Made by a program: the position numbers and the translations under genes. The notes beneath the pieces are model-generated. The model was not told where the DNA came from and ran no database searches. It saw only the letters and a program-made list of their open reading frames with translations. From Smaragdicoccus niigatensis DSM 44881 = NBRC 103563 (lineage in GTDB: Bacteria; Actinomycetota; Actinomycetes; Mycobacteriales; Mycobacteriaceae): 64,000 nucleotides of DNA. Positions 1 through 8,577 of this stretch are shown one piece after another (position 1 is the first letter of the stretch; every line of letters begins with the position of its first letter). The stretch is from the NCBI RefSeq assembly GCF_000380645.1, contig NZ_AQXZ01000012.1:1-64000 (forward strand), written 5' to 3'.

Positions 1-236
1 AACACATGACGCCAGAACAGTGCGTGAACCTCGGGTGATGCCGTCCGTGCCCATGCGGACTGGTAGCCAGCCTCCTTGGCCCACTTCAACCCGGTCGATT
101 CGCTGACGCCCGCCTCGACTGCGGCCTGCGAGGGCGTCTTGCCCGCACCGACCGCCCGCCAGAACGCTTCACGCACCTCGCTCGGCAAACTCCCGCCACG
201 CGGACGTCCACGGCGACGCTTCAACTGCGCACACAC
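1..236 (-). CDS. IS30-family transposase, N-terminal part (cut by window start)
   Basis: Reading leftward from a GTG at 236, the frame stays open to the window edge (78 codons). The product begins with a basic stretch (KRRRGRPRGG) followed by a helix-turn-helix segment of the type EVREAFWRAVGAGKTPSQAA and GVSESTGLKW, which is the N-terminal DNA-binding region of IS30-family DDE transposases. The start was chosen because AGAGG lies about 10 nt upstream; an in-frame TTG at 224 is an alternative. The catalytic DDE domain would lie outside the window, so it cannot be said whether the transposase is intact. It sits about 100 bp downstream of the ilvD stop. Family assignment is from residue pattern only. 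Confidence 0.7.
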   Translation of the reverse strand, partial: MCAQLKRRRGRPRGGSLPSEVREAFWRAVGAGKTPSQAAVEAGVSESTGLKWAKEAGYQSAWARTASPEVHALFWRHV

Positions 237-290
237 AGCTACAGCACCTCTCAAAAGAGACAGGTGTTGCAGCGATCACTTGAGCCCGCC
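1..290. mobile_element. Left part of a probable IS30-type insertion sequence
   Basis: The transposase fragment plus about 50 bp of leader forms the visible end of an insertion sequence. The outer terminal repeat is probably within 245-290, around the segment GGTGTTGCAGCGATCACTTG (262-281), but the partner repeat is outside the window, so the boundary is an estimate. Confidence 0.45.
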
Positions 291-303
291 CCATATATGG
301 GGC
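288..303. repeat. 16-bp perfect palindrome at the IS/ilvD boundary
   Basis: GCCCCATATATGGGGC is perfectly self-complementary. It lies between the IS transposase start and the ilvD stop. It may be the site the IS30-type element inserted beside (IS30 transposases favour palindromic targets), part of the IS end, or the remains of the ilvD terminator. Confidence 0.5.
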
Positions 304-338
304 TTCCGAGGCTGTCAGACGACTTTTTGAGCAGCGAA

Positions 339-2180
339 TTACGGAATCCGGCGGACTGCACCCTTGTCGGCCGAGGTTGCCAGGGCGGCGTAGGCACGCA
401 GCGCGGTTGTGACCGGGCGGACGCGATCCTTGGGCTGCCACGGACGCTCCGAAGCGTCCATCTTGGCGCGACGGTCGGCGAGGGTCTCGTCGTCGACGAG
501 GACCTCGAGTGCACGAGTTCGCACATCGATCCGGATCTGGTCGCCCTCTTCGACGAGTCCGATCACGCCGCCGTGCGCGGCCTCCGGCGAGATGTGCCCT
601 ATCGACAGACCCGAGGTGCCACCCGAGAAGCGGCCGTCGGTGATGAGCGCACACACCTTGCCCAGGCCGGCGCCCTTGAGGAACGCGGTCGGGTGCAGCA
701 TTTCCTGCATACCCGGACCACCTGTCGGGCCCTCGTACCGCACGACGATGACGTCGCCCGGGTTGACCTTCTTGCCGAGGATGAGGCTCACGGCCTCCTC
801 CTGTGACTCGACGACGCGCGCCGGGCCCTGGAACGTGAACAGGTCCTCGTCGATGCCGGCGGTCTTGAGGATCGCACCGTCCGGGGCGATGTTGCCGCGC
901 AGAACGCACAGGCCACCCTCGACGGTGTAGGCGTGCTCCTTGCCGCGGATGCACCCCTTCTCGGCGTCGGTGTCGAGAGACTTCCAGCGATTGTTCGTGG
1001 AGAACGGAGTCGTCGTGCGCACGCCACCGGGTGCCGCGTGGAACAGCTCGATCGCTTCCTCGGAGGCCTTGCCCGAGCGGATGTCCCAGGTGTCGAGCCA
1101 CTCTTCGGACGACTTGGTGTGGATCGTCGTCACGTCCATGTCGAGTAGTCCGGCGCGACGGAGTTCGCCGAGGATGGCGGGGATTCCGCCGGCGCGGTGC
1201 ACGTCTTCCATGTGGTAGTCGCTGTTCGGCGACACCTTCGACAGGCACGGGACCTGGCGCGAGATCTCGTCGATCGTCGAAAGGTCGAAGTCGACCTCGG
1301 CTTCCTGCGCCGCGGCGAGCGTGTGCAGGACCGTGTTGGTCGAGCCGCCCATTGCGACGTCGAGGGCCATCGCGTTGCGGAAGGCCTTCTCGTTGGCGAC
1401 GTTGCGGGGGAGGACCGACGCATCGTCGTCGCGATACCAGCGGTTCGCCGCCTCGACGACGACGGTTCCCGCGCGGGTGAACAGCGCGCGGCGAGCCGCG
1501 TGCGTGGCGAGAGTCGAGCCGTTGCCGGGCAGTGCGAGGCCGAGGGCTTCGGTGAGGCAGTTCATCGAGTTGGCCGTGAACATGCCCGAGCAGGAACCGC
1601 ATGTCGGGCATGCGCTGCGCTCGACCTCGTCGAGGCCTTCCTCAGTCACGTCGAAGTTCGCGCTCGCCGAGATCGCGGTGACGAGATCGGTCGGCGCATG
1701 GGCGACGCCACCGACGACGACGGCCTTACCAGCCTCCATCGGACCACCCGAGACGAAGACCGTCGGGACGTTGAGACGAAGCGCGGCGTTGAGCATGCCG
1801 GGGGTGATCTTGTCGCAGTTCGAGATACACACGAGCGCATCGGCGGTGTGCGCGTTGACCATGTATTCGACCGAGTCGGCGATGATCTCGCGCGAGGGCA
1901 GCGAGTAGAGCATGCCGCCGTGACCCATCGCGATGCCGTCGTCGACGGCGATCGTGTGGAACTCGCGGGGGACGCCACCAGCGGCGCGTACAGCTTCGGC
2001 GACGATCTCGCCGACGTCCTTGAGGTGGACGTGGCCGGGAACGAACTGGGTGTAGGAGTTTGCAATCGCGACGATCGGCTTTCCGAAATCGCTGTCGGTC
2101 ATGCCGGTCGCGCGCCAGAGTGCGCGGGCACCCGCGGCGTTGCGTCCTACGGTGGTGGTTCGGGATCGGAGCTGAGGCAC
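339..2180 (-). CDS. ilvD: Dihydroxy-acid dehydratase
   Basis: Converts 2,3-dihydroxy-3-methylbutanoate or -pentanoate to the 2-oxo acid, the third shared step of valine, leucine and isoleucine synthesis (cytosolic, iron-sulfur enzyme). The 613-residue product has the usual IlvD length and the conserved cysteine motifs CDKITPGM (about residue 127) and [17 protein letters not shown] (about 190-206) that hold the Fe-S cluster, plus the terminal GGTSG and PGD segments. The start [10 protein letters not shown] fits actinobacterial homologues. It is monocistronic as far as seen: an insertion sequence lies downstream and a divergent acyl-CoA dehydrogenase gene upstream. Nothing odd in the reading frame. 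Confidence 0.96.
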   Translation of the reverse strand: MPQLRSRTTTVGRNAAGARALWRATGMTDSDFGKPIVAIANSYTQFVPGHVHLKDVGEIVAEAVRAAGGVPREFHTIAVDDGIAMGHGGMLYSLPSREIIADSVEYMVNAHTADALVCISNCDKITPGMLNAALRLNVPTVFVSGGPMEAGKAVVVGGVAHAPTDLVTAISASANFDVTEEGLDEVERSACPTCGSCSGMFTANSMNCLTEALGLALPGNGSTLATHAARRALFTRAGTVVVEAANRWYRDDDASVLPRNVANEKAFRNAMALDVAMGGSTNTVLHTLAAAQEAEVDFDLSTIDEISRQVPCLSKVSPNSDYHMEDVHRAGGIPAILGELRRAGLLDMDVTTIHTKSSEEWLDTWDIRSGKASEEAIELFHAAPGGVRTTTPFSTNNRWKSLDTDAEKGCIRGKEHAYTVEGGLCVLRGNIAPDGAILKTAGIDEDLFTFQGPARVVESQEEAVSLILGKKVNPGDVIVVRYEGPTGGPGMQEMLHPTAFLKGAGLGKVCALITDGRFSGGTSGLSIGHISPEAAHGGVIGLVEEGDQIRIDVRTRALEVLVDDETLADRRAKMDASERPWQPKDRVRPVTTALRAYAALATSADKGAVRRIP

Positions 2181-2315
2181 GTTTACCAGGTTACTGGCCC
2201 ATGCGACCGACTATTTCCCAAGGCGCACCTCACCTCGTCGAGGACGGTCATGTGAATGATGACTAAGGGCATGTGTGCTGTTCCCTGACGCAATCGGACC
2301 TGTTAGCTTCGCTGC
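2181..2315. promoter_or_regulatory. Divergent intergenic region, ilvD / acyl-CoA dehydrogenase
   Basis: 135 bp between two divergent starts must contain both promoters. No strong repeat or recognised leader structure was seen; there is no obvious branched-chain attenuator peptide. TGTTAG at about 2301 could be a -10 for the rightward gene, but the -35 is unclear. Confidence 0.3.
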
Positions 2316-4055
2316 ATGCCGGAAACTGCGACGTCCGTTAAAGACCTCTTCCTCAACCCCAGCACCTATGACCCGACGCGGTTCGACGACGAGACCCGTC
2401 GCCTGCTGCGCGCGACGATCGACTACTTCGAGGGAGTCGGCAAGCAGGAGTTGCTTCGCCGGGACCACGACGCCGAGTTCACCGCAGACTTCATCGCCTT
2501 CTCCAAGCGCGAGAAGCTCTTCTCGACGTTCCTGACGCCCGCCGCCTGGGCCGGCGGAGACCCGAACCGCCGCTGGGACACGTCTCGCAACGCGGCCCTC
2601 AGTGAGATCTTCGGTTTCTACGGACTGGCCTACTGGTACGCCGAGCAGGTCACGATCCTCGGCCTCGGTCCGATCTGGATGAGCGACAATGACGCCGCCA
2701 AGAAGAAGGCGGCGGACGATCTCGCGGCCGGCGATGTCATGGCTTTCGGCCTGTCCGAGCGTGCGCACGGTGCGGACATCTACAACACCGACATGCTGCT
2801 CACCCCGGACGGCAAGGGCGGTTTCACCGCCACCGGCACCAAGTACTACATCGGCAACGGCAACGTCGCGAGCATGGTGTCGGTGTTCGGCCGGCGCACG
2901 GACCTCGAAGGACCGGACGCTTACGTGTTCTTCGCCGCCGACAGTCGCCACTCGAACTACCACCTCATCGAGAACGTCACGCACGGCCAGATGTACGTGA
3001 GCACGTTCCACCTCGAGGACTATGTGGTCACCGAAGAGGACATCCTGCACACCGGCAAGGAAGCCTTCGCCGCAGCGCTGAACACGGTCAACATCGGAAA
3101 GTTCAACCTGTGCAGTGGTTCGGTCGGTATGGTCGAGCACTCGTTCTACGAGGCGATCACCCACGCGAACAACCGCATTCTGTACGGCAACCCGGTCACC
3201 GATTTCTCGCACGTGCAGGCCAACTTCGTCGAGGCGTTCTCGCGCATCGTCGCCATGAAGCTGTTCAGCAACCGCTCGATCGACTATTTCCGTAGCGCGA
3301 GCCTCGAAGACCGTCGCTACCTGCTCTTCAACCCGATGACCAAGTCGAAGGTCACGTCGGAGGGCGAGAAGGTCATGACGCTGCTCCTGGACGTCATGGC
3401 GGCCAAGGGATACGAGAAGCGCACGTACTTCCACCAGGCCAACCGCTTCATCGGCTGGCTGCCGCGCCTCGAGGGTACGGTGCACGTCAACGTCGGGCAG
3501 ATCCTCAAGTTCATGCCGAACTACCTGTTCAACCCGAAGGAATACCCGGCCATCCCGACGCGCGACGACGCGGTGGACGACTCCTTCTTCTGGGCGCAGG
3601 GTCCGGTCGGCGGAGCCGGCAAGATCCAGTTCGAAGACTGGACGAAGGCGTACGAACGCAACTCCTCGACGCCGAATGTCGCCGTCTTCTATGAGCAGGC
3701 CAAGGCGCTCAAGACGCTGCTGATGACCGCGGCGCCGAGTGCCGAGCAGCAGAAGGACCTCGATTTCCTCCTGGTGATCGGACACCTGTTCTCGCTCATC
3801 GTCTACGGCCAGCTGATCCTGGAGCAGGCCGAGCTCCTCGGTCTCGACGCCGACATCGTCGATGAGATCTTCGCCGTTCAGGTTCGCGACTACTCGGCCT
3901 ACGCGGTCGAACTGCACGGCAAGTCGGCGACGACCGAAGCGCAGCGGGCGTGGGCGCTTGGCGCGGTTCGCGGTCCGGCGGTCGACGCTGAGCGCACTGC
4001 GCGGGTGTGGGAGCAGGTCAAGGCGTTCGACGGCGCATACGAGATGTCGGAGTAG
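2316..4055 (+). CDS. Acyl-CoA dehydrogenase-like flavoprotein
   Basis: A 579-residue protein of the acyl-CoA dehydrogenase superfamily in its long form. The middle contains the FAD/substrate-loop pattern (GLSERAHGADIYNT near residue 147, then GTKYYIGNGNVASM), matching the acyl-CoA dehydrogenase beta-domain, followed by a helical C-terminal domain. Longer than typical 380-400-residue family members because of an N-terminal extension and a C-terminal helical region. Substrate cannot be read from sequence; a role in fatty-acid or other acyl-CoA oxidation is inference. It is transcribed alone, ending at a strong hairpin shared with the convergent monooxygenase gene. Confidence 0.8.
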   Translation: MPETATSVKDLFLNPSTYDPTRFDDETRRLLRATIDYFEGVGKQELLRRDHDAEFTADFIAFSKREKLFSTFLTPAAWAGGDPNRRWDTSRNAALSEIFGFYGLAYWYAEQVTILGLGPIWMSDNDAAKKKAADDLAAGDVMAFGLSERAHGADIYNTDMLLTPDGKGGFTATGTKYYIGNGNVASMVSVFGRRTDLEGPDAYVFFAADSRHSNYHLIENVTHGQMYVSTFHLEDYVVTEEDILHTGKEAFAAALNTVNIGKFNLCSGSVGMVEHSFYEAITHANNRILYGNPVTDFSHVQANFVEAFSRIVAMKLFSNRSIDYFRSASLEDRRYLLFNPMTKSKVTSEGEKVMTLLLDVMAAKGYEKRTYFHQANRFIGWLPRLEGTVHVNVGQILKFMPNYLFNPKEYPAIPTRDDAVDDSFFWAQGPVGGAGKIQFEDWTKAYERNSSTPNVAVFYEQAKALKTLLMTAAPSAEQQKDLDFLLVIGHLFSLIVYGQLILEQAELLGLDADIVDEIFAVQVRDYSAYAVELHGKSATTEAQRAWALGAVRGPAVDAERTARVWEQVKAFDGAYEMSE

Positions 4056-4067
4056 AACGGCCAAACG

Positions 4068-4117
4068 ACCTGACGGCTTGTCTATCGAGATATATCGATG
4101 GACAAGCCGTCAGGTCG
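4068..4117. terminator. Bidirectional hairpin terminator
   Basis: A perfect 16-bp stem (GACCTGACGGCTTGTC at 4068-4083 with its complement at 4102-4117) encloses a further partial stem TATCGA/TCGATG. It lies between two convergent genes that end at 4055 and 4128, so it can serve both. Confidence 0.85.
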
Positions 4118-4127
4118 CCTTCCTGTT

Positions 4128-5300
4128 TTAGTTCGCTAGGGCGATCTCGTAGTCCGGCAGATCTATCGCCCCCGCCTTCGCGAACTCGGCGGCGAAGAGC
4201 GACCGCATCGGCCAACGGTTCATGGCGCGGATGGATGCCCGGCCGAGCGCGATCTCGAATCGCGTTCCTGGCGCGAAGCCGCGCGTTCCCATGGGCGGCA
4301 GATTCTGCGCGTCCGTGACGAAGGGCCGCATGATCGCGTCGTAGTTGCCGAGTGCGGTCTCGACGTCGTGGCGGTCGAGTTCACCCGCCAGGACGTATGC
4401 CCCGACCAGCGCCAATGTCGTGCCGAGGCCGGTCAGTGCGGTGGGGCAATAGCCGGCGTCTCCGACGAGCGCGACGCGACCCGTCGTCCAACTCTGCATC
4501 CGAACCTGCGCCAGCGAGTCGAACGCGTAGTCCGGCGCCGTACGCATCTCGCGCAGAAGCTGGGGGATGAGCCACCCCGACTCGGCGAAACGCTCCTCGA
4601 AGAACTGCCATTGGGCTTCCGGATTCCGTCGGTCGATCTCGACATTGGTGCGCACGCTCAGGCCGGCCTTCACCTCGGCGGGATTGTGCGATGGCCGCAC
4701 CGTCGCCACTAACCCACCCGGTTGGTTGTGCATGAGGAACCAGCCATCGATGGATTGGTCGACCGCTGCGGTGAACCAGGTCGTTTGAATTCCGATCGGC
4801 CGGACGTCGACATCCAAGAAAGCCGCCTTCCGGACCGCAGAGTGCAGGCCGTCGGCACCGATGATCAGATCGAACGTCTCGGTCCGGCGTTTCTCGAAGG
4901 AGACTCTGCCGTCCTCGATGGCCGTGACGGTGTCGTCCCAGACGTACGACACCGAGGACGTGGTCGCGTCGTAGAGCACCTTCGCCAGGTCGCCCCGCAG
5001 GATCTCGTGGCTCGACACGATCCCATGCCCGCCGAACGCTTCCACGGGCATGACCGCTCGATGTCGGCCGGCGTCGTCGACGTACGCGAGGCCGCGTTGA
5101 TCGAGAAGTTGCTCGGCGACCGAATCGGCGAGACCCATTCGTTCGATCACGGTGCGACCGGCGCCGCGAAGATCGACGGTCTGGCCACCGGGTCGCAGAC
5201 GCGGTGCGCGCTCGACAACGGTGACGTCATGTCCTTGACGGGAGAGGAGGAGAGCGCACGCGGGTCCGGCGATGCTGGCTCCCGAAATCAGAATTCGCAT
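4128..5300 (-). CDS. FAD-dependent monooxygenase (class A, TetX/PHBH-like)
   Basis: 390 residues with the N-terminal dinucleotide-binding segment ILISGASIAGPACALLLSRQ (FAD ADP-binding fold, GxSxxG), the middle DG motif (IIGADGLHSAVR) and the GD motif RVALVGDAGYCPTALTG that define single-component flavin-dependent aromatic hydroxylases. Probably NAD(P)H-dependent hydroxylation of a small aromatic or antibiotic-like compound; the substrate is unknown. It is divergent from a regulator with a tetracycline-repressor-type C-terminal half, and a perfect palindrome overlaps its start codon, which suggests regulation by that neighbour. This resembles tet-type drug/effector-inducible pairs, an inference from layout. 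Confidence 0.88.
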   Translation of the reverse strand: MRILISGASIAGPACALLLSRQGHDVTVVERAPRLRPGGQTVDLRGAGRTVIERMGLADSVAEQLLDQRGLAYVDDAGRHRAVMPVEAFGGHGIVSSHEILRGDLAKVLYDATTSSVSYVWDDTVTAIEDGRVSFEKRRTETFDLIIGADGLHSAVRKAAFLDVDVRPIGIQTTWFTAAVDQSIDGWFLMHNQPGGLVATVRPSHNPAEVKAGLSVRTNVEIDRRNPEAQWQFFEERFAESGWLIPQLLREMRTAPDYAFDSLAQVRMQSWTTGRVALVGDAGYCPTALTGLGTTLALVGAYVLAGELDRHDVETALGNYDAIMRPFVTDAQNLPPMGTRGFAPGTRFEIALGRASIRAMNRWPMRSLFAAEFAKAGAIDLPDYEIALAN

Positions 5301-5384
5301 AGTGCGAATGTACGGCGTACGAACGCATCATCACTACACTGTTTCCATGCATGAATGCGCAAAGTGCACTAGTGCGGACCGCAC
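5293..5384. promoter_or_regulatory. Palindromic operator region between monooxygenase and GntR/TetR regulator
   Basis: Three perfect palindromes in 92 bp: ATTCGCA-TAG-TGCGAAT at 5293-5309, covering the monooxygenase ATG; GCACTAGTGC at 5366-5375; and GTGCGG-A-CCGCAC at 5372-5384, abutting the regulator ATG at 5385. They share TGCG/GTGC half-site character. There is no clear Shine-Dalgarno before 5385, so the regulator mRNA may be leaderless. Function as operators is inferred from position. Confidence 0.7.
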
Positions 5385-6281
5385 ATGAAACGGGCCGAGG
5401 AGATCGCTGCGGTCCTCTCCGAACGCATCGCCACCGGCCGTCTCCGGCCGGGTGATCGAGCGCCGTCGACCCGAACGATCATGCGCGATTTCGGTGTCGC
5501 GATGGCCACCGCGAGCCGAGTTCTTGCGTTGTTGCAAGACGCCGGGGTCGTGGCGTCGACACCCGGACGCGGGAGTGTGGTGCTTTCGCCAGACGAATCA
5601 GCGCGCGCTGAGCCGGAGTTGACGGTCGACGCCGTAGTGGCCGCAGCGTTGCGGATCGCCGACAGCGAGGGCCTCGAGGCCGCCTCGATGCGTCGGGTCG
5701 CCAGCGAAGTCGGCGTCGCGACGATGGCGCTCTACCGGTTTGTCTCCGGGCGCGACGATCTGGTGCTTCGGATGATGGACCTTGCGTGCGCCGACCTCGT
5801 CATTGCAGAGTCCGATCCGAGCCACTGGCGCGAGCGCCTCGATTGGCTCACGCGTCAGTTCTGGCAGTGTCTTCGCCGGCACCCCTGGCTGGCGAGCGCC
5901 ATGTCGATGACCCGGCCGCAGCCACTTCCCAACGCGCTGCCGTACTCGGAGGCGATCATCGACGCCTTACGAACGGCCGGATTCTCGCCGGCCGACTCGT
6001 TGACCATGCATCTGGGACTGATGAATCTCGTGCGCGGACTGGCGGAAACCGTTGAGACCGAACTTGCCGATCAAGCAGCGACCGGGATCACCAACGACGA
6101 ATGGGCCGATACGCAGACCGACTCATTGCTCGAACTCATGCCGAGTGATCGGTTTCCGCGGATGAACGAACTGGTCCAGCAGGATTACCCCTACGACCAC
6201 GACACCATCTTCGAAATGGGTGTCCGGTGCTTTCTCGATGGCGTGGCCTGGCAGGTCAGTCAGTCGAGCGACGCGAGGTAG
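5385..6281 (+). CDS. Transcription regulator with GntR-type and TetR-type DNA-binding domains
   Basis: 298 residues with two DNA-binding domains in series. Residues 1-70 form a GntR winged helix (EEIAAVLSERIATGRLRPGD, then TRTIMRDFGVAMATASRVLA). Residues about 78-130 form a TetR helix-turn-helix (AAALRIADSEGLEAASMRRV, then GVATMALYRFVSGRDDLVLR). The remainder is a TetR-class C-terminal ligand domain of the tetracycline-repressor type. It probably represses itself and the divergent flavin monooxygenase through palindromes in the 84-bp spacer. Both helix-turn-helix motifs look intact. The 3' end overlaps the convergent hydrolase gene by 22 bp. Ligand unknown. Confidence 0.85.
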   Translation: MKRAEEIAAVLSERIATGRLRPGDRAPSTRTIMRDFGVAMATASRVLALLQDAGVVASTPGRGSVVLSPDESARAEPELTVDAVVAAALRIADSEGLEAASMRRVASEVGVATMALYRFVSGRDDLVLRMMDLACADLVIAESDPSHWRERLDWLTRQFWQCLRRHPWLASAMSMTRPQPLPNALPYSEAIIDALRTAGFSPADSLTMHLGLMNLVRGLAETVETELADQAATGITNDEWADTQTDSLLELMPSDRFPRMNELVQQDYPYDHDTIFEMGVRCFLDGVAWQVSQSSDAR

Positions 6282-7099
6282 TCCTTCAGGGCCTGCAGGA
6301 ACGCCGGTTCGTCCTCGCGGTGCGGCCAGTGCCCGGCGCCCTTGACGATGAGCGCGGTCGAACCCTCGCCGAGCTTCTCCGGCGTCTGCTCGAAAGCCGA
6401 TGCCGGAACGAGGTCTGCCGTGCCGCCGACGACCAGACCGCGCTTGTCGATCTTGTGGCCCGCGCGACCGGACTGGCCAGTGAACGCGCGATAGTAGGCG
6501 AGTGCCCCGTCGAGGTTGCTCGGGTTCTCTGCGAAGCACGTCTTGACGTCGGCGAGGGTTTGATTTCGTTCCGGGCCGTACCAGTTCGGTGCCCAGCGGC
6601 GGTACTCGTCGGCGATGTACTTGAAGTCGTTGCGCTGCACCCACTGCCGCGCGAACGGCAGACGCAGCTCAGCGAAGTGGCGGGCGTCCCACACCGACTT
6701 CGGTCCGGGCTTGATGAGGCTCAGATGTGGGATCGCCACGACGACCATCCCGCGAACGCGTTCTGGGGTGTACGCGGCCGCGCCGTAGGTGAGGGCTGCG
6801 CCCCAGTCGTGTCCGACGACGACCGCGTGCTCCTCGCCGAGGGCATCGAGCAAGCGCGAGGTCTCGAAAGCCAGTGTCTTGCTCTTGTAATCCCGACCCT
6901 CGACAACCGTGTCCGGGTGGTACCCACGCAGCCACGGCGTGATCGTGCGGTATCCGGCCGCGGCCAGGTGCTCGGCAGTCGAACTCCAGCCGTGCGGCGT
7001 GTCCGGGTAGCCGTGCCAGAGGATCACCAGGGGACCGGTGCCCCGCTCGGCGTAGACGAAGGTCTGCCCGTCGTCGGTGGTCGCGCGCAACCAGTTCAT
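6260..7099 (-). CDS. Alpha/beta hydrolase (epoxide-hydrolase-like)
   Basis: 279 residues of the alpha/beta-hydrolase fold. The oxyanion-hole motif HGYPDTPHGW is near residue 30, the nucleophile elbow is GHDWGA (Asp nucleophile, as in epoxide hydrolases and haloalkane dehalogenases) near 95-100, and the catalytic His lies in GAGHWPHRE near 257. An Asp nucleophile with HGYP favours an epoxide hydrolase over an esterase. Cytosolic, no signal peptide. The last codons overlap the convergent regulator gene. Substrate unknown; proximity to a monooxygenase could mean a shared detoxification route, but that is speculation. Confidence 0.88.
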   Translation of the reverse strand: MNWLRATTDDGQTFVYAERGTGPLVILWHGYPDTPHGWSSTAEHLAAAGYRTITPWLRGYHPDTVVEGRDYKSKTLAFETSRLLDALGEEHAVVVGHDWGAALTYGAAAYTPERVRGMVVVAIPHLSLIKPGPKSVWDARHFAELRLPFARQWVQRNDFKYIADEYRRWAPNWYGPERNQTLADVKTCFAENPSNLDGALAYYRAFTGQSGRAGHKIDKRGLVVGGTADLVPASAFEQTPEKLGEGSTALIVKGAGHWPHREDEPAFLQALKDYLASLD

Positions 7100-7128
7100 A
7101 GCCTCATTCCAGCACGTTGGGCGTACCT

Positions 7129-7170
7129 CCCAAGCCCCATTCGTCGCCCTTGGCGCCAGACGGGCTTGGG
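7129..7170. terminator. Hairpin between hydrolase and DMT exporter genes
   Basis: CCCAAGCCC (7129-7137) pairs perfectly with GGGCTTGGG (7162-7170) around a GC-rich 24-nt loop. It is downstream of the leftward exporter gene and upstream of the hydrolase start, so it is a candidate terminator. Confidence 0.55.
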
Positions 7171-7179
7171 CGGCATGCC

Positions 7180-8115
7180 CTACGCCGTCGCGACGGCGAC
7201 TTCAGCGGTCTTGAGTCCGGTCTCGCGACTACGAAGTTTGGCGATCGCAACACCGGTCACGAGTACCGCACCGCCGATGCATTGAACCGACGTGATCGTC
7301 TCGCCGAGAAGGAGCCAGGCGAAGACGACGGCGAAGAGAACCTCGCTCAAGAGGATCACCGAAGACAACGTCGAGCCCAGGGCGGCGACTGCCGCGACAC
7401 CGGTGAGGTAGGCGAACGCGGTCGCGACCACGGCAAGCGGAAGAAAAGCCGCCCACCAGGGCAGTTCGTGGGAACCCAGCGTGACCGGCGCGGTGCTGAC
7501 GGTGAACTCGACGACCCCGAACGCCGACAACGTGCCGACGATCGCAGCGCCCACCAGCAGTCCGACAGCAGTGAATCCGATGGGGTCGGCGTCCGAGTCG
7601 TCCGTCGACAACAGGAAGAACCCGACTTGCCCGATCATCGAAGCCACCGCCCAGGCGACGCCGATCGGGTCGATGCCGGAGCTGCCAAACGGATTGATGA
7701 CGAGGACGGCACCGGCGATCGCGAGCGCGGCACCGGCCAGCGTCGTCGAACTCTGTGGCGCTTTTCGGACCAGCCACTCCCACAGGATGACGACGACCGG
7801 TGCACAGAACTGGATCATGAGCGTCACGCCAACCGGGAGCCGAGTCAGCGACAGGAAGAACGTCGTCTGCGCGAGCGCGACGGCAAAGAACCCGTACGCG
7901 ACCGCGGACCGGCCTGGCCATTTTCGCGAGGCGCCGGTCGCCAGCCCGATAACAAGCAGCACCGAAGCGGCTCCGACACAGCGCAGGATCGACGCGGCCC
8001 CCGGCGACCATCCGGCCGCCATGAGTGACTTCGCGAACGGGCCAGAGAAACCGAAGCACATCGCCGACGTGATCGGCAGCAAGAGCGGCGCGGCGACCCG
8101 GCGAAAATTCCTCAT
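7180..8115 (-). CDS. EamA/DMT-family membrane transporter
   Basis: 311 residues, mostly hydrophobic, with about ten predicted membrane segments arranged as two EamA repeats of about 140 residues. Segments such as LLLPITSAMCFGFSGPFAKS and a late SSVILLSEVLFAVVFAWLLL (the conserved EamA signature in the second repeat, followed by LGE) identify the drug/metabolite transporter superfamily. It likely exports a small metabolite or amino acid across the cytoplasmic membrane; substrate unknown. A short palindrome just upstream of the ATG might be its operator. Confidence 0.88.
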   Translation of the reverse strand: MRNFRRVAAPLLLPITSAMCFGFSGPFAKSLMAAGWSPGAASILRCVGAASVLLVIGLATGASRKWPGRSAVAYGFFAVALAQTTFFLSLTRLPVGVTLMIQFCAPVVVILWEWLVRKAPQSSTTLAGAALAIAGAVLVINPFGSSGIDPIGVAWAVASMIGQVGFFLLSTDDSDADPIGFTAVGLLVGAAIVGTLSAFGVVEFTVSTAPVTLGSHELPWWAAFLPLAVVATAFAYLTGVAAVAALGSTLSSVILLSEVLFAVVFAWLLLGETITSVQCIGGAVLVTGVAIAKLRSRETGLKTAEVAVATA

Positions 8116-8116
8116 A

Positions 8117-8137
8117 TCATCCCATGATAGGGGATGA
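8117..8137. promoter_or_regulatory. Small palindrome upstream of the DMT exporter start
   Basis: TCATCCC (8117-8123) and GGGATGA (8131-8137) form a 7-bp inverted repeat between the end of the DUF4439 gene and the start of the exporter gene. It could be an operator or a weak terminator. Confidence 0.35.
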
Positions 8138-8145
8138 GCGATTGC

Positions 8146-8577
8146 TCAGGTCTGCCCGGGGAAGGCGTAAGTCTCCGGCGTGAGCTTGAGGGCCCGACGC
8201 CACTTCGCCATCCGGATGGCCGATTCGGTGAGTGCGGTGACGGCAGTCGTGATCGTGTCGGGGCTGTCGGCACGTTCGGCGACCCCACGCCACGCGGTCG
8301 CGGTGTCTGACTCCGCGGCAATCGCCGCAGCGCCCGCGGATTCAACGTCGGTAACCGGGTCGGGTAGCGAGTAGCCGGCCTGGGCCTCGAGTCCGTCGGC
8401 TCCGGCGCGAGTCAGTAGTGCGATGGTGGCGTCACGCCGCGTGCGATGCGCCGCAAGATCTTCCGTCGCCATGTCCTCGTTCGGTCCGGCGAACGCCTCG
8501 ATCACTCCGTACGCGAAGATCGCGGCGTACTCGGTCTCCAAGGCCAGGCGGAGGGCGTTGAGTTCGGGTTCTCTCAT
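8146..8577 (-). CDS. DUF4439 ferritin-like protein
   Basis: 143 residues, starting MREPELNALRLALETEYAAI. The start at 8577 gives an ATGA overlap with the upstream lipoprotein gene, better than the longer reading. The four-helix pattern with ETEYAAIFAYGVIEAF and a second pair of helices ending MAKWRRALKLTPETYAFPG matches the DUF4439 ferritin-like fold. In M. tuberculosis the homologous pair (Rv2843/Rv2844) sits in the same place beside the nusA operon. Function is unknown; a metal-binding or oxidoreductase role is only suggested by the fold. Confidence 0.85.
   Translation of the reverse strand: MREPELNALRLALETEYAAIFAYGVIEAFAGPNEDMATEDLAAHRTRRDATIALLTRAGADGLEAQAGYSLPDPVTDVESAGAAAIAAESDTATAWRGVAERADSPDTITTAVTALTESAIRMAKWRRALKLTPETYAFPGQT

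Noticed and set aside
169-1611. 480-codon leftward frame overlapping ilvD
   Set aside because: Out-of-frame shadow of ilvD with Arg/Pro-rich composition; the ilvD frame has all family motifs.
2211-4064. 617-codon frame opposite the acyl-CoA dehydrogenase gene
   Set aside because: Antisense shadow; Arg/Val/Asp-rich and without recognisable motifs.
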